64,000 nucleotides of DNA from assembly GCF_020687825.1 (NCBI RefSeq), contig NZ_JAJEWP010000001.1, positions 1,100,433-1,164,432 on the forward strand, read 5' to 3'. Below the pieces are notes generated by a model. It was given only the letters and a program-made list of their open reading frames with translations. It did no database searches and was not told the DNA's origin. Positions 46,121-54,274 of the stretch are shown piece after piece. Made by a program: the position numbers and the translations under genes. The DNA comes from Fluctibacter halophilus (GTDB lineage: Bacteria > Pseudomonadota > Gammaproteobacteria > Enterobacterales > Alteromonadaceae). Numbering within the stretch: position 1 is the first letter of the stretch; each line of letters opens with the position of its first letter.

Positions 46121-46642
46121 ATGAAGTATCAATTGGGTGATCGCAAGGTAACATGCGCAGATTCAGTGTTTGTCGCGCCTGGCAGTCATATTATCGGCTC
46201 GGTGTCATTGGCGGCCCACAGCAGCGTCTGGTTCAATGTGGTGATCCGGGGCGATTGTGACACCATCAGTGTCGGCGAAAGCAGTAACATTCAGGATGGA
46301 GCTGTCCTGCACACAGACGAAGGCGTTCCGCTGGTGATCGGTAAAGGGGTTACAGTGGGGCACAAAGCCATGCTGCATGGATGCGAAATCGGGGACTATA
46401 GCCTGATTGGCATTAATGCTGTGGTGCTGAATGGTGCCAAGATTGGCCGCTACTGCCTGATTGGTGCCAATGCCCTGGTGACCGAAAATACCGAGATCCC
46501 CGATGGCAGTGTGGTAATGGGCAGTCCTGCCAAAGTGGTGAAACCGCTACCCAAGGAACGCTATCCGCTGTTGAAGGCATCAGCAGAACATTATGTGGAC
46601 AATGCCCGGCGCTATCTGACCACCCTGAAGGCGCAGGAATAA
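46121..46642 (+). CDS. gamma-carbonic-anhydrase family protein (YrdA/PaaY-like)
   Basis: 173 residues made of left-handed beta-helix hexapeptide repeats. Contains [28 protein letters not shown] and metal ligands in [15 protein letters not shown], followed by [11 protein letters not shown]. Fold and ligands match gamma-class carbonic anhydrases or the PaaY thioesterase-like hexapeptide proteins; activity cannot be read from sequence. Directly follows tesB. Confidence 0.87.
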   Translation: MKYQLGDRKVTCADSVFVAPGSHIIGSVSLAAHSSVWFNVVIRGDCDTISVGESSNIQDGAVLHTDEGVPLVIGKGVTVGHKAMLHGCEIGDYSLIGINAVVLNGAKIGRYCLIGANALVTENTEIPDGSVVMGSPAKVVKPLPKERYPLLKASAEHYVDNARRYLTTLKAQE

Positions 46643-47047
46643 ACCAAAAAAAGGCCCAGAATTATTGCTAATTCCGGGCTTAGGGGAATGGCTCGTTGAT
46701 AGAGCCGTGCGCTAACTAAAACTTCGCATAGGATCTAACTGGGAGAAGTTATAATCCACACCAATAAAACTGGAAAAGTAATTGTAGATCAATACCGCTC
46801 AAATAATAAACACTTTTTGTGCATAATTTATTAAACGCTTACAAATCATCACGTTAAAATGTAAAAATTGTGTTTTTCAGGGCCATAGACAAGCGCACTT
46901 GTGCACAAAGTTAACCACAGAAAATCCGATTTAACGGTAGGTTGTCCACCAGTTGTCCACAGTCTATTTTTCTGACGAATAGTGGCTATCTACGGCTACT
47001 CAATCGCCATTTTTATTGGGATACTGAGGCACAAAAAGGAGCAGCAT
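46643..47047. promoter_or_regulatory. 405-nt AT-rich intergenic region with DnaA-box-like repeats
   Basis: An imperfect hairpin, GCCC-A-GAATT / AATTC-C-GGGC (46654-46679), follows the upstream gene. The central part is AT-rich. Near matches to the DnaA box TTATCCACA occur at 46818-46826 (minus, TTATGCACA), 46911-46919 (TTAACCACA), 46942-46950 (TTGTCCACC) and 46953-46961 (TTGTCCACA), plus a perfect palindrome TTGTGCACAA at 46899-46908. The last two boxes are direct repeats 11 nt apart. No gene seen. Confidence 0.45.
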
Positions 47048-48175
47048 ATGAATCAGGCATTTCAACCCTTTACACCCCAGGCAAGAACATTGATGGGGCC
47101 TGGTCCATCAGATGTCCACCCTCGGGTACTGAAGGCGCTGGGACAAACAACCATCGGCCATCTTGATCCGCAATTCGTACAACTGATGGATCATGTTAAA
47201 ACCGGTCTTCAATATGCGTTAAAAACCCAAAATCCACTCACCATGGCTATCTCTGCACCGGGCAGTGCCGGTATGGAAGCCTGTTTTGTGAACCTGATTG
47301 AACCAGGTGACAAAGTGATTGTGTGCCAAAACGGTGTTTTTGGCGGGCGCATGCGCGAAAATGTACTGCGTTGTGGTGGTCAGGCGATCATGATTGAAGA
47401 TCCCTGGGGGCAGCCAACAGACATTCAAAAGGTTGCCGACGCGCTGCAACAACATCCTGATGCAAAGGCGTTGGCATTTGTACACGCAGAAACCTCTACC
47501 GGGGTTCGTAACGATGCCAAAGCACTGTGTGCCCTGGCAAAGCAGTTTGATTGCCTGACCATCGTTGACGCTGTTACGTCATTAGGGGGTATTGAGCTTG
47601 CGGTGGACGACTGGCAAATCGACGCCTTGTATTCCGGCACCCAAAAGTGCTTATCCTGCGTGCCCGGGCTGTCGCCGGTCACGTTCAGCCAAGCGGCAAT
47701 CGACACCATTAAACAACGTAAGCATCCGGTACAGAGCTGGTTCCTCGACATGGACCTAGTGATGGGCTACTGGGGAGAGGGTGCCAAACGCGCTTATCAC
47801 CATACCGCGCCGGTCAACAGCATCTATGCGTTACACGAATCACTGTGCATCCTGCACGAAGAAGGACTGGAAAACGCCTGGCAACGTCACCAGACACTGC
47901 ATAACGCCCTGAAACAGGGCCTCGAAGGGTTGGGCTTATCACTGCTGGTTGATGAACAATACCGGCTGCCCCAGCTCAACAGCGTCGTGATCCCAGATGG
48001 GGTGGACGATGCATTGGTCCGATCCCGATTGCTGAATGAGTTTAATCTCGAAATCGGTGCAGGGTTAGGTGCATTGGCGGGTAAAATCTGGCGTATTGGA
48101 CTGATGGGGTATGCTTGCCGTCAGGACAATATCGATTATTGCCTCGATGCACTGGGCAAAGTGCTTAATCGTTAG
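47048..48175 (+). CDS. alanine-glyoxylate-type (class V) aminotransferase
   Basis: 375 residues from ATG 47048, with AAGGAG 7 nt upstream; an in-frame start 66 nt earlier has no ribosome-binding site. PGPSDVHPRVLKAL and IGHLDPQFVQLMD at the N-terminus, SAPGSAGMEA, HAETSTGVRND, and PLP-lysine Lys200 in YSGTQKCLSCVPG. Family members are alanine-glyoxylate or serine-glyoxylate/pyruvate aminotransferases; the exact amino donor is uncertain. Preceded by an unusual regulatory region. Confidence 0.88.
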   Translation: MNQAFQPFTPQARTLMGPGPSDVHPRVLKALGQTTIGHLDPQFVQLMDHVKTGLQYALKTQNPLTMAISAPGSAGMEACFVNLIEPGDKVIVCQNGVFGGRMRENVLRCGGQAIMIEDPWGQPTDIQKVADALQQHPDAKALAFVHAETSTGVRNDAKALCALAKQFDCLTIVDAVTSLGGIELAVDDWQIDALYSGTQKCLSCVPGLSPVTFSQAAIDTIKQRKHPVQSWFLDMDLVMGYWGEGAKRAYHHTAPVNSIYALHESLCILHEEGLENAWQRHQTLHNALKQGLEGLGLSLLVDEQYRLPQLNSVVIPDGVDDALVRSRLLNEFNLEIGAGLGALAGKIWRIGLMGYACRQDNIDYCLDALGKVLNR

Positions 48176-48186
48176 AATCCACACCC

Positions 48187-48210
48187 CGGCCGGTTGTCAA
48201 TAACCGGCCG
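48187..48210 (+). terminator. hairpin after the aminotransferase gene
   Basis: A perfect 9-bp stem CGGCCGGTT / AACCGGCCG with a 6-nt loop. The following T-tract is poor (ATTCCATTAC). Its loop region supplies a TTGTCA hexamer that may be the -35 of the next gene. Confidence 0.6.
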
Positions 48211-48223
48211 ATTCCATTACACT
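48194..48223 (+). promoter_or_regulatory. possible promoter of the SpmAB-like gene inside the hairpin
   Basis: TTGTCA (48194-48199), 18-nt spacer and TACACT (48218-48223), with the -35 in the terminator hairpin loop. The start codon at 48255 is ~25 nt past the predicted start. Confidence 0.4.
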
Positions 48224-48254
48224 GCCATAAAACAACAATAAAATCAGGGCTCTA

Positions 48255-49484
48255 ATGCTACAACGGATCTGGTTGGGGTTTATTTTCTGTGCCGTCTTTG
48301 GTGCACTGTGGCAGGTACTCGTCAACGGTCAACTGGATGCATTCTCTGATGTGATGCAGGCCATTACCAGCATGGCATCACTCAGTGTTGAAATCGCGCT
48401 GGGACTTATTGGGGTACTGGCGTTCTGGATGGGGATATTTGCGGTCGCTGAAAAAGCGGCATTGATCGATAAAGTTGCCCGGGTTTTGTCGCCATTGCTG
48501 CGCAAAATTATGCCAGACATTCCTGCCCACCATCCGGCACTGGGCAGTATTACCATGAACATTTCCGCCAATGTGCTTGGACTCGACAATGCTGCTACGC
48601 CGTTCGGTATCAAGGCCATGCAAGACATGCAAAGCCTGAATCCGCACAAGGATACCCTGAGTAACAGCCAAATCATGTTTCTGGTGCTCAACACCTCATC
48701 GGTGACACTGTTCCCGATAGCCGTGTTTCTCTATCGCGGGCAGCAAGGAGCGGTGCATCCCACGGATGTGTTTATTCCTATTTTGTTGGCTACTTCGGCC
48801 TCGACCCTGACGGGATTACTGGTGACGGCCTGGATACAGAAAGTGTCGTTGCTCAACCGTACGGTGTTACTGTATGCGGCCGCCGTTTTTGCCCTGATGG
48901 CAAGCGTCATCCTGTATTTCGGCCAACTGGCTGCGGAAGCCCTGGCACAGCAATCGTCGTTGGTGGCGAATTGTCTGCTGCTGACGTTTATTGTGCTGGT
49001 TTTGTGGACCGGGTTTCGTAAAAAGCTCGACACGTATTCACTGTTCGTTGAAGGGGCCAAAGAGGGCTTCTCGTTGGCTGTGTCGCTGATCCCCTATTTA
49101 CTCGCTATGCTTATCGCGATTGGCATGTTGCGCGCCAGTGGCGTGCTTGAACAAGCGGTCATGGTGATTGCGTCTGGCCTACAAGGGGTAGGGATTGATG
49201 CACGCTTTGTGGATGCGCTTCCCAATGCATTGATGAAGCCCTTAAGTGGCAGTGGTGCACGGGCAATGATGATAGAAACCATGCAACATCACGGCGCAGA
49301 CTCTTTTGCAGGACGACTGGCCAGTGTATTACAGGGGTCGACCGAAACCACGTTCTACATTCTGGCAGTGTACCTTGGGGCTGTGGGAATTCGTCACAGT
49401 CGACATGCTATCGCTTGTTGTTTGAGCGCCGATCTGGCCGGGGTGATTGCAGCCATCAGTGTCAGCTATTGGTTTTTTGGTTGA
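48255..49484 (+). CDS. fused SpmA/SpmB-like nucleoside-recognition (Gate) domain membrane protein
   Basis: 409 residues with about ten hydrophobic segments. The N-terminal half has LGSITMNISANVLGLDNAATPFGIKAM, typical of SpmA; the C-terminal half contains SGSGARAMM and GSTETTFYILAVYLGAVGIR, typical of SpmB. In Bacillus these are separate spore maturation proteins; in gammaproteobacteria the fusion is of unknown function, possibly transport. The organism is not a spore former on gene content. Confidence 0.85.
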   Translation: MLQRIWLGFIFCAVFGALWQVLVNGQLDAFSDVMQAITSMASLSVEIALGLIGVLAFWMGIFAVAEKAALIDKVARVLSPLLRKIMPDIPAHHPALGSITMNISANVLGLDNAATPFGIKAMQDMQSLNPHKDTLSNSQIMFLVLNTSSVTLFPIAVFLYRGQQGAVHPTDVFIPILLATSASTLTGLLVTAWIQKVSLLNRTVLLYAAAVFALMASVILYFGQLAAEALAQQSSLVANCLLLTFIVLVLWTGFRKKLDTYSLFVEGAKEGFSLAVSLIPYLLAMLIAIGMLRASGVLEQAVMVIASGLQGVGIDARFVDALPNALMKPLSGSGARAMMIETMQHHGADSFAGRLASVLQGSTETTFYILAVYLGAVGIRHSRHAIACCLSADLAGVIAAISVSYWFFG

Positions 49485-49561
49485 GCAACCAGATCGCCAA
49501 CAATTATCTGCAGTGCTATAACTATTGACGTTGTCAGTAACTACCTTAACAAGGAAAAATT

Positions 49562-49825
49562 ATGCAAAAACGTAGTTCATTGTTTCTCGCACTTTCACTG
49601 TCCCTGCTACTGGCTGGTTGTAGCAAACTGACGCTGACTAATTACGACCAACTTAAAATGGGCATGACCCTGCAGGAAGTCGAAGACATTATCGGTGGGG
49701 CTGATAGCTGTGAAAACACTATGGGCGCAATGAGTTGCCTATGGGGAAGTGAAGACGGGACTTACATCAAGATCAGTTTTGTCGCTGACAGTGCAGTCAC
49801 GTTTAGTCACGACGGACTCAAGTAA
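49562..49825 (+). CDS. small lipoprotein, DUF3862/SmpA-like
   Basis: 87 residues with a lipoprotein signal ending in LLLAGC (Cys20). The mature part, YDQLKMGMTLQEVEDIIGGADSCE ... CLWGSEDGTYIKISF, is the BamE/SmpA-like betaalpha fold described as DUF3862. It would be outer-membrane-anchored, function unknown. A ribosome-binding site AAGGAAA precedes the ATG. Confidence 0.82.
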   Translation: MQKRSSLFLALSLSLLLAGCSKLTLTNYDQLKMGMTLQEVEDIIGGADSCENTMGAMSCLWGSEDGTYIKISFVADSAVTFSHDGLK

Positions 49826-49846
49826 CACACAATTCAGAGTCTGTTC

Positions 49847-49872
49847 AGGCGCCACCCCCCACACTGGCGCCT
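49847..49872 (+). terminator. hairpin after the small lipoprotein gene
   Basis: An 8-bp perfect stem AGGCGCCA / TGGCGCCT with a C-rich 10-nt loop, followed by TGTCC; a short T-tract only, so efficiency is uncertain. Confidence 0.5.
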
Positions 49873-49897
49873 TGTCCGATATTCAAGGGTTACAATC

Positions 49898-50599
49898 ATG
49901 CTAAAACGACTGGCCGTTGTGCTACTTTTCACCTTAGGCCTATTCAGTGTTGCCAGTGCGCAACAACCTTTCCAGGGCATCGAAGTCAGTGGACAAGGGG
50001 TTGTGATGGCAGCACCGGACCGATTACGCTTCAGTCTGACCATCGAACAACAAGGCGCGGTGGCTGCAAAACTGCACCAACACGTGCGCCACACCAGTGA
50101 ACAGGTCGTATCATTTTTACTGGGGAAAGGGATTCTGAGCAAAGACATTCAATCATTGCGTGAAAATCTGTCCCCTTGGTATGAGCGTGTAGAACGGCAA
50201 ACTGTGCAAAAAGGCTTCACTGTCAGTCGTCGAATCGAAGTGACGGTCCGCGAACTGCAGGATTATGCCGATATACTCGACGGCGTTCTGGGTCTGGGTG
50301 TCACACGGCTTGATAACGTACGCTACGAGGTCGCAGATCAGGAAGCGTTGTATTTTAATGCACTGCAACTGGCCATCGAAGATGCTAAATCACGTGCCCA
50401 GGTTCTGGCCAAGCAGGCGGGTGTAGGGTTGGGTGATATCGTACAAATCATCGAGCAAGGGCACTACCAACCTGCGCCAAAGCGGATGATGGCCGATGCC
50501 GTGATGGCGGAGGGTGGTTTTATGCCCGGTGAAAATGTCATCAATGCTCAGGTCCGGGTGTCTTTCGAGTTGGTGACTGGCGGCTCCAAGGCCGATTAA
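49898..50599 (+). CDS. SIMPL domain (DUF541) periplasmic protein
   Basis: 233 residues. Signal peptide ~1-21 (LAVVLLFTLGLFSVASA) then the SIMPL pattern: IEVSGQGVVMAAPDRLRFSLTIE, VSRRIEVTVRELQDYADILDGV and the A-rich helix ALQLAIEDAKSRAQVLAKQAGV. Such proteins (YggE-like) form oligomeric periplasmic assemblies linked to oxidative or thermal stress resistance. It precedes msrC by ~90 nt. Confidence 0.88.
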   Translation: MLKRLAVVLLFTLGLFSVASAQQPFQGIEVSGQGVVMAAPDRLRFSLTIEQQGAVAAKLHQHVRHTSEQVVSFLLGKGILSKDIQSLRENLSPWYERVERQTVQKGFTVSRRIEVTVRELQDYADILDGVLGLGVTRLDNVRYEVADQEALYFNALQLAIEDAKSRAQVLAKQAGVGLGDIVQIIEQGHYQPAPKRMMADAVMAEGGFMPGENVINAQVRVSFELVTGGSKAD

Positions 50600-50688
50600 A
50601 AACCCGGCAGGGAATAGAGAAGTCCTTCACAAATCGGTCTAAACTGAGTATCTTGCTGCCAGTTTTTCATTCCAATATGAGGGACACT

Positions 50689-51147
50689 ATGTCCAAAACA
50701 GCAGTCTATCAGCAACTGCAGCAGCAAATCGCTGGGTTGATTGATGGCGAACCTGATCTGATTGCTAACCTTGCCAATATCAGTGCGGCCATTTTTAATT
50801 CGCTGCATGATCTAAACTGGGCAGGCTTCTATTTGTACAAAGACGATCAACTGGTTTTAGGCCCTTTTCAGGGATTGCCTGCGTGTATCCGAATTCCGAT
50901 GGGCAAGGGCGTTTGTGGTACCGCAGCGTCAACCCGACAAACCCAGAAAGTCGATGATGTTCATCAATTTGCCGGCCATATTGCCTGCGATGCCGCGTCT
51001 AACAGCGAAGTTGTGATCCCGATTATCGTCAACCAACAACTGCTCGGCGTGCTGGATATTGACAGCCCCAAACACGCGCGGTTTGACGACGATGACGTTG
51101 CTGGCCTTGAAAACATCGTTCAAACCCTGGTTGATCAGTTATCATGA
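50689..51147 (+). CDS. msrC: free methionine-(R)-sulfoxide reductase (GAF domain)
   Basis: 152 residues from ATG 50689, with GAGGG 5 nt upstream; an ATG 36 nt earlier lacks support. A single GAF domain with Cys66, Cys76 and Cys100, whose 10- and 24-residue spacings equal the three catalytic cysteines of E. coli fRMsr. It reduces free methionine-R-sulfoxide using thioredoxin. Overlaps the next small gene by 4 nt. Confidence 0.94.
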   Translation: MSKTAVYQQLQQQIAGLIDGEPDLIANLANISAAIFNSLHDLNWAGFYLYKDDQLVLGPFQGLPACIRIPMGKGVCGTAASTRQTQKVDDVHQFAGHIACDAASNSEVVIPIIVNQQLLGVLDIDSPKHARFDDDDVAGLENIVQTLVDQLS

Positions 51148-51431
51148 AACACCTGATCGATATTCACGTTGTTCTGTCCACCGTTGATGACATGGATCAT
51201 TGGGAAGAACAGGCAGAGGATGCCAGTGAGCGTCTGAATACTCTGTTGCACATGGTGTATGATGCCGCTGATGATGACATTCCCGTACCCAGGCTGGAAA
51301 ACCAACTTCAGCACGTATGGGAAAATTGGCGTGAAGACAGTTATTTACTGGACATTGACCTGGTAGATTTGCGCGACTGGGTTGACCATCTGCTGGCAAC
51401 TTGGGATGATGACGACAGTCACGACCTGTAG
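51144..51431 (+). CDS. 95-residue acidic protein of unknown function between msrC and proQ
   Basis: 95 residues, rich in Asp and Glu (C-terminus WDDDDSHDL), with many Trp and His. It is overlapped by msrC (ATGA), so expression is coupled. No signal peptide or membrane segment. I recall a small ORF at this site in Alteromonadales genomes but no function. Its strong negative charge next to an RNA-binding protein could suggest modulation of ProQ, which is speculative. Confidence 0.7.
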   Translation: MKHLIDIHVVLSTVDDMDHWEEQAEDASERLNTLLHMVYDAADDDIPVPRLENQLQHVWENWREDSYLLDIDLVDLRDWVDHLLATWDDDDSHDL

Positions 51432-51457
51432 ACACACTAACCACACTAGATAATTGA

Positions 51458-52102
51458 ATGGATAATCCACAAAAATTTACCAATAGCAAAGACGTGATCG
51501 CGTTTTTGGCTGAAACCTTTCCCGCTTGTTTCTCCGTTGAGGGAGAAGCAAAGCCCCTAAAAATTGGGATCTTTCAGGATCTGGCCAGCCGTCTGAGTGA
51601 AGATGAGCGGGTCAGCAAAACCTTACTGCGCTCCTCGCTACGTCATTACACCAACAGCTGGCGTTATCTACACAGCGTCAAAGAAGGCGCTTATCGTGTT
51701 GATCTTGACGGTAATCAGGACGCTGCGATTGAAAAAGAGCATGCCGATCATGCTCAGCAGCAGTTGGAAGAAAGCAAAGCGAAAGTGGCTGAGCGTCGTA
51801 AAGAACAGAAGAAACAGCAGCCTGAAAAGAAATCTTACAAAAATAAAGCAAGTCCAAATGGGCACACTACACTTAATAAACGACATGCAGATAAAGCTAA
51901 ACCTGCTGGTCGACCAATGCCGGAAAAACTCACCGATGCAACCATGAAAGTGGGCACAGAAGTCACGGTGAAACTGGGCAAGTCACCCATGTTTGCTACT
52001 ATCACAGAAGTTGCAAAAGATGGTGTTCAAGTGCAACTTAATTCCGGTATGGTGGTCAAGGTACAAGTAGATCAGTTACGTTTGGCCCGTCCCAAGAGGT
52101 AG
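51458..52102 (+). CDS. proQ: RNA chaperone ProQ
   Basis: 214 residues. The N-terminal FinO/ProQ domain (~5-120; VIAFLAETFPACF, LKIGIFQDLASRL, LRHYTNSWRYLHSVKEGAYRVDLDG) is followed by a Lys/Gln-rich linker and a C-terminal Tudor-like domain (MKVGTEVTVKLGKSPM ... VVKVQVDQLRLARPKR). It binds structured small RNAs and mRNA 3' ends. prc starts 4 nt after the stop, as in E. coli. Confidence 0.95.
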   Translation: MDNPQKFTNSKDVIAFLAETFPACFSVEGEAKPLKIGIFQDLASRLSEDERVSKTLLRSSLRHYTNSWRYLHSVKEGAYRVDLDGNQDAAIEKEHADHAQQQLEESKAKVAERRKEQKKQQPEKKSYKNKASPNGHTTLNKRHADKAKPAGRPMPEKLTDATMKVGTEVTVKLGKSPMFATITEVAKDGVQVQLNSGMVVKVQVDQLRLARPKR

Positions 52103-52106
52103 TAAT

Positions 52107-54146
52107 ATGAATAACCTTCTTCGTTTGTCCGTTGCTGCAGCCTGCCTTTCTTTGTGTGCAGGCGCCGGTGCCGTTAATCAGCACGAGTCTGTTGAAGACT
52201 TGCCGATACTGCACCAGGAATCCCAGCATTCAGTCTCCGTAAAACGCATCACGTCAAATTTCCTGCGCGCGCATTTCAAAGAGATTGAATTAAATGACGA
52301 ACTCTCGAACAAGGTTTATGACCGATACCTGCGCTCGCTGGATTTGAACCGCAACGTGTTCACTAAAGCGGATGTCGAGAATTTCGAGAAATACCGGTTG
52401 ACCCTTGACGATGCGATTGAAAAGGGCAACTTGCAGGCCGCCTACGACATGTATGAGCTTAACCTGCAACGACGTGTCGAGCGCTATGAGTATGCGATTA
52501 CATTGCTCAACGAGCCGTTTGATTTTGAAAAGGCCGGTGATGCCTTCGAATACGATCGTGAAGACGCTGCCTGGCCGGTAGATCAGGCAGAATTGGACGA
52601 GTTGTGGCGTCAACGGGTCAAGTATGACGCCCTGAACCTCAAGCTGGCCGGTAAAGAATGGGACGACATCAAATCGTTACTGACCAAGCGCTATGAGCGC
52701 GCCATAAAACGCCTGAAACAGACCCAGAGTGAAGATGTGTTTCAGACCGTTATGAACTCTTTTGCGCGCAGTATTGAAGCGCACACCAGCTATTTGTCTC
52801 CCCGCAATGCCGAACGGTTCCAAATGGAAATGAACCTGGAATTTGAAGGCATTGGTGCGGTGCTGCAGAGTGAAGATGACTTCACTGTGATCAAGAGCAT
52901 TGTGCCCGGCGGTCCTGCTGAGCAATCCAACAAAATCAAGCCGGAAGACAAGATCGTCGGTGTTGCCCAAGAGGGTGAGGAATTTGTTGATGTGATTGGT
53001 TGGCGACTGGATGAAGTGGTCGAACTGATCAAAGGCCCCAAAGGCAGTCTGGTTAAATTACAGGTGGTTAAAGGCACCGGAGATGCAACTGCGCCTGAAG
53101 TGGTCAAGCTGACCCGCGATAAGATCAAACTTGAAGATCGTGCCGCCAAGTCAGAAGTGTATGTTCCCAAAAGCGGCCCCCATCAGGGTGAGAAACTTGG
53201 GGTCATTACTATCCCATCGTTTTATAACAACCTACACCGCGATGTAAAAGCAGAGTTGGCCAAACTGGAAGCCGAAAATGTGCACGGTGTGATCATCGAT
53301 TTGCGCGGCAATGGTGGTGGCTCTCTGATGGAAGCAACCTTATTGTCCGGTTTGTTCTTCGATAAAGGGCCCGTGGTTCAGATCAAGACCAGTGCTGGCC
53401 GCACCCGGGTTGAAAGCGACACCGATGGTATCACTTACTACGATGGACCGCTTACTGTGCTGGTCGACCGTTACAGTGCCTCAGCGTCCGAAATTTTTGC
53501 CGCCGCAATGCAGGACTATGGCCGTGCAGTGGTCATTGGTGAGCAGACCTTTGGTAAAGGCACCGTACAACAACACCGTCCATTAGGCCGTATTTATGAC
53601 CTGTACGACAACCCATTGGGCAGTGTGCAGTTCACGATCGCTAAGTTTTACCGCATAAACGGTGGTAGCACCCAGCATCAGGGGGTGATCCCAGACATCT
53701 TGTTCCCATCTCCGATCGATCCGGCGGACTGGGGTGAAAGCCAGGAAGAAAATGCCTTGCCTTGGGACAGCATTCCGCGGGCAAATTACACCACCGTGGG
53801 CGATAAGGACGGTGCTATCGAACTGGCTCGCTCACATTACAAGCAGCGCATTGCCGACAATCCTGAATTTGCATACTTGTTTGAAGACATTGCCAAGTAC
53901 AAGCAGCAAAAAGACAACACCACCATTTCGTTGGTCGAGTCTGAGCGTCGCAAGGAGCAAAAAGAGGATGAAGCAAAAGCGCTGGCCCGTGCCAACGAAC
54001 GGCTCGACCGTGCCGGCCGGGAGCAGGTAACCAGCCTGGATGATCTGCCGGATGATTTTGCGTCCATTGACCCATTCCTTGATGAGGCGGCCAATATCAC
54101 GTTCGACATTATTACCACCGGCAAGTACGCATCGTCGGGTAATTAA
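52107..54146 (+). CDS. prc: carboxy-terminal (tail-specific) protease Prc
   Basis: 679 residues. Signal peptide ~1-22 (LLRLSVAAACLSLCAGAGA), N-terminal helical domain, PDZ domain (~240-330; FEGIGAVLQSEDDFTVIKSIVPGGPA), and the S41 protease core with Ser459 (YSASASEIF) and Lys484 (TFGKGTVQ), 25 residues apart as in the E. coli Ser452/Lys477 dyad. It degrades periplasmic proteins from their C-termini, including MepS and FtsI processing in E. coli. Ends with a terminator. Confidence 0.96.
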   Translation: MNNLLRLSVAAACLSLCAGAGAVNQHESVEDLPILHQESQHSVSVKRITSNFLRAHFKEIELNDELSNKVYDRYLRSLDLNRNVFTKADVENFEKYRLTLDDAIEKGNLQAAYDMYELNLQRRVERYEYAITLLNEPFDFEKAGDAFEYDREDAAWPVDQAELDELWRQRVKYDALNLKLAGKEWDDIKSLLTKRYERAIKRLKQTQSEDVFQTVMNSFARSIEAHTSYLSPRNAERFQMEMNLEFEGIGAVLQSEDDFTVIKSIVPGGPAEQSNKIKPEDKIVGVAQEGEEFVDVIGWRLDEVVELIKGPKGSLVKLQVVKGTGDATAPEVVKLTRDKIKLEDRAAKSEVYVPKSGPHQGEKLGVITIPSFYNNLHRDVKAELAKLEAENVHGVIIDLRGNGGGSLMEATLLSGLFFDKGPVVQIKTSAGRTRVESDTDGITYYDGPLTVLVDRYSASASEIFAAAMQDYGRAVVIGEQTFGKGTVQQHRPLGRIYDLYDNPLGSVQFTIAKFYRINGGSTQHQGVIPDILFPSPIDPADWGESQEENALPWDSIPRANYTTVGDKDGAIELARSHYKQRIADNPEFAYLFEDIAKYKQQKDNTTISLVESERRKEQKEDEAKALARANERLDRAGREQVTSLDDLPDDFASIDPFLDEAANITFDIITTGKYASSGN

Positions 54147-54168
54147 TTAACAAAGGATACAAGTTAGC

Positions 54169-54198
54169 AAAGGGCTATGTCAGAATAGCCCTTTTTTT
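54169..54198 (+). terminator. intrinsic terminator after prc
   Basis: AAAGGGCTAT (54169-54178) and ATAGCCCTTT (54185-54194), a 10-bp stem with a 6-nt loop, then a continuing T run to 54198. Confidence 0.9.
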
Positions 54199-54274
54199 CT
54201 ACCTGAAACATAGCAACGGACATGGCTGTTACCCTTGCCATGGTCAACAACAATAATAACAAAGGTAAAACACA

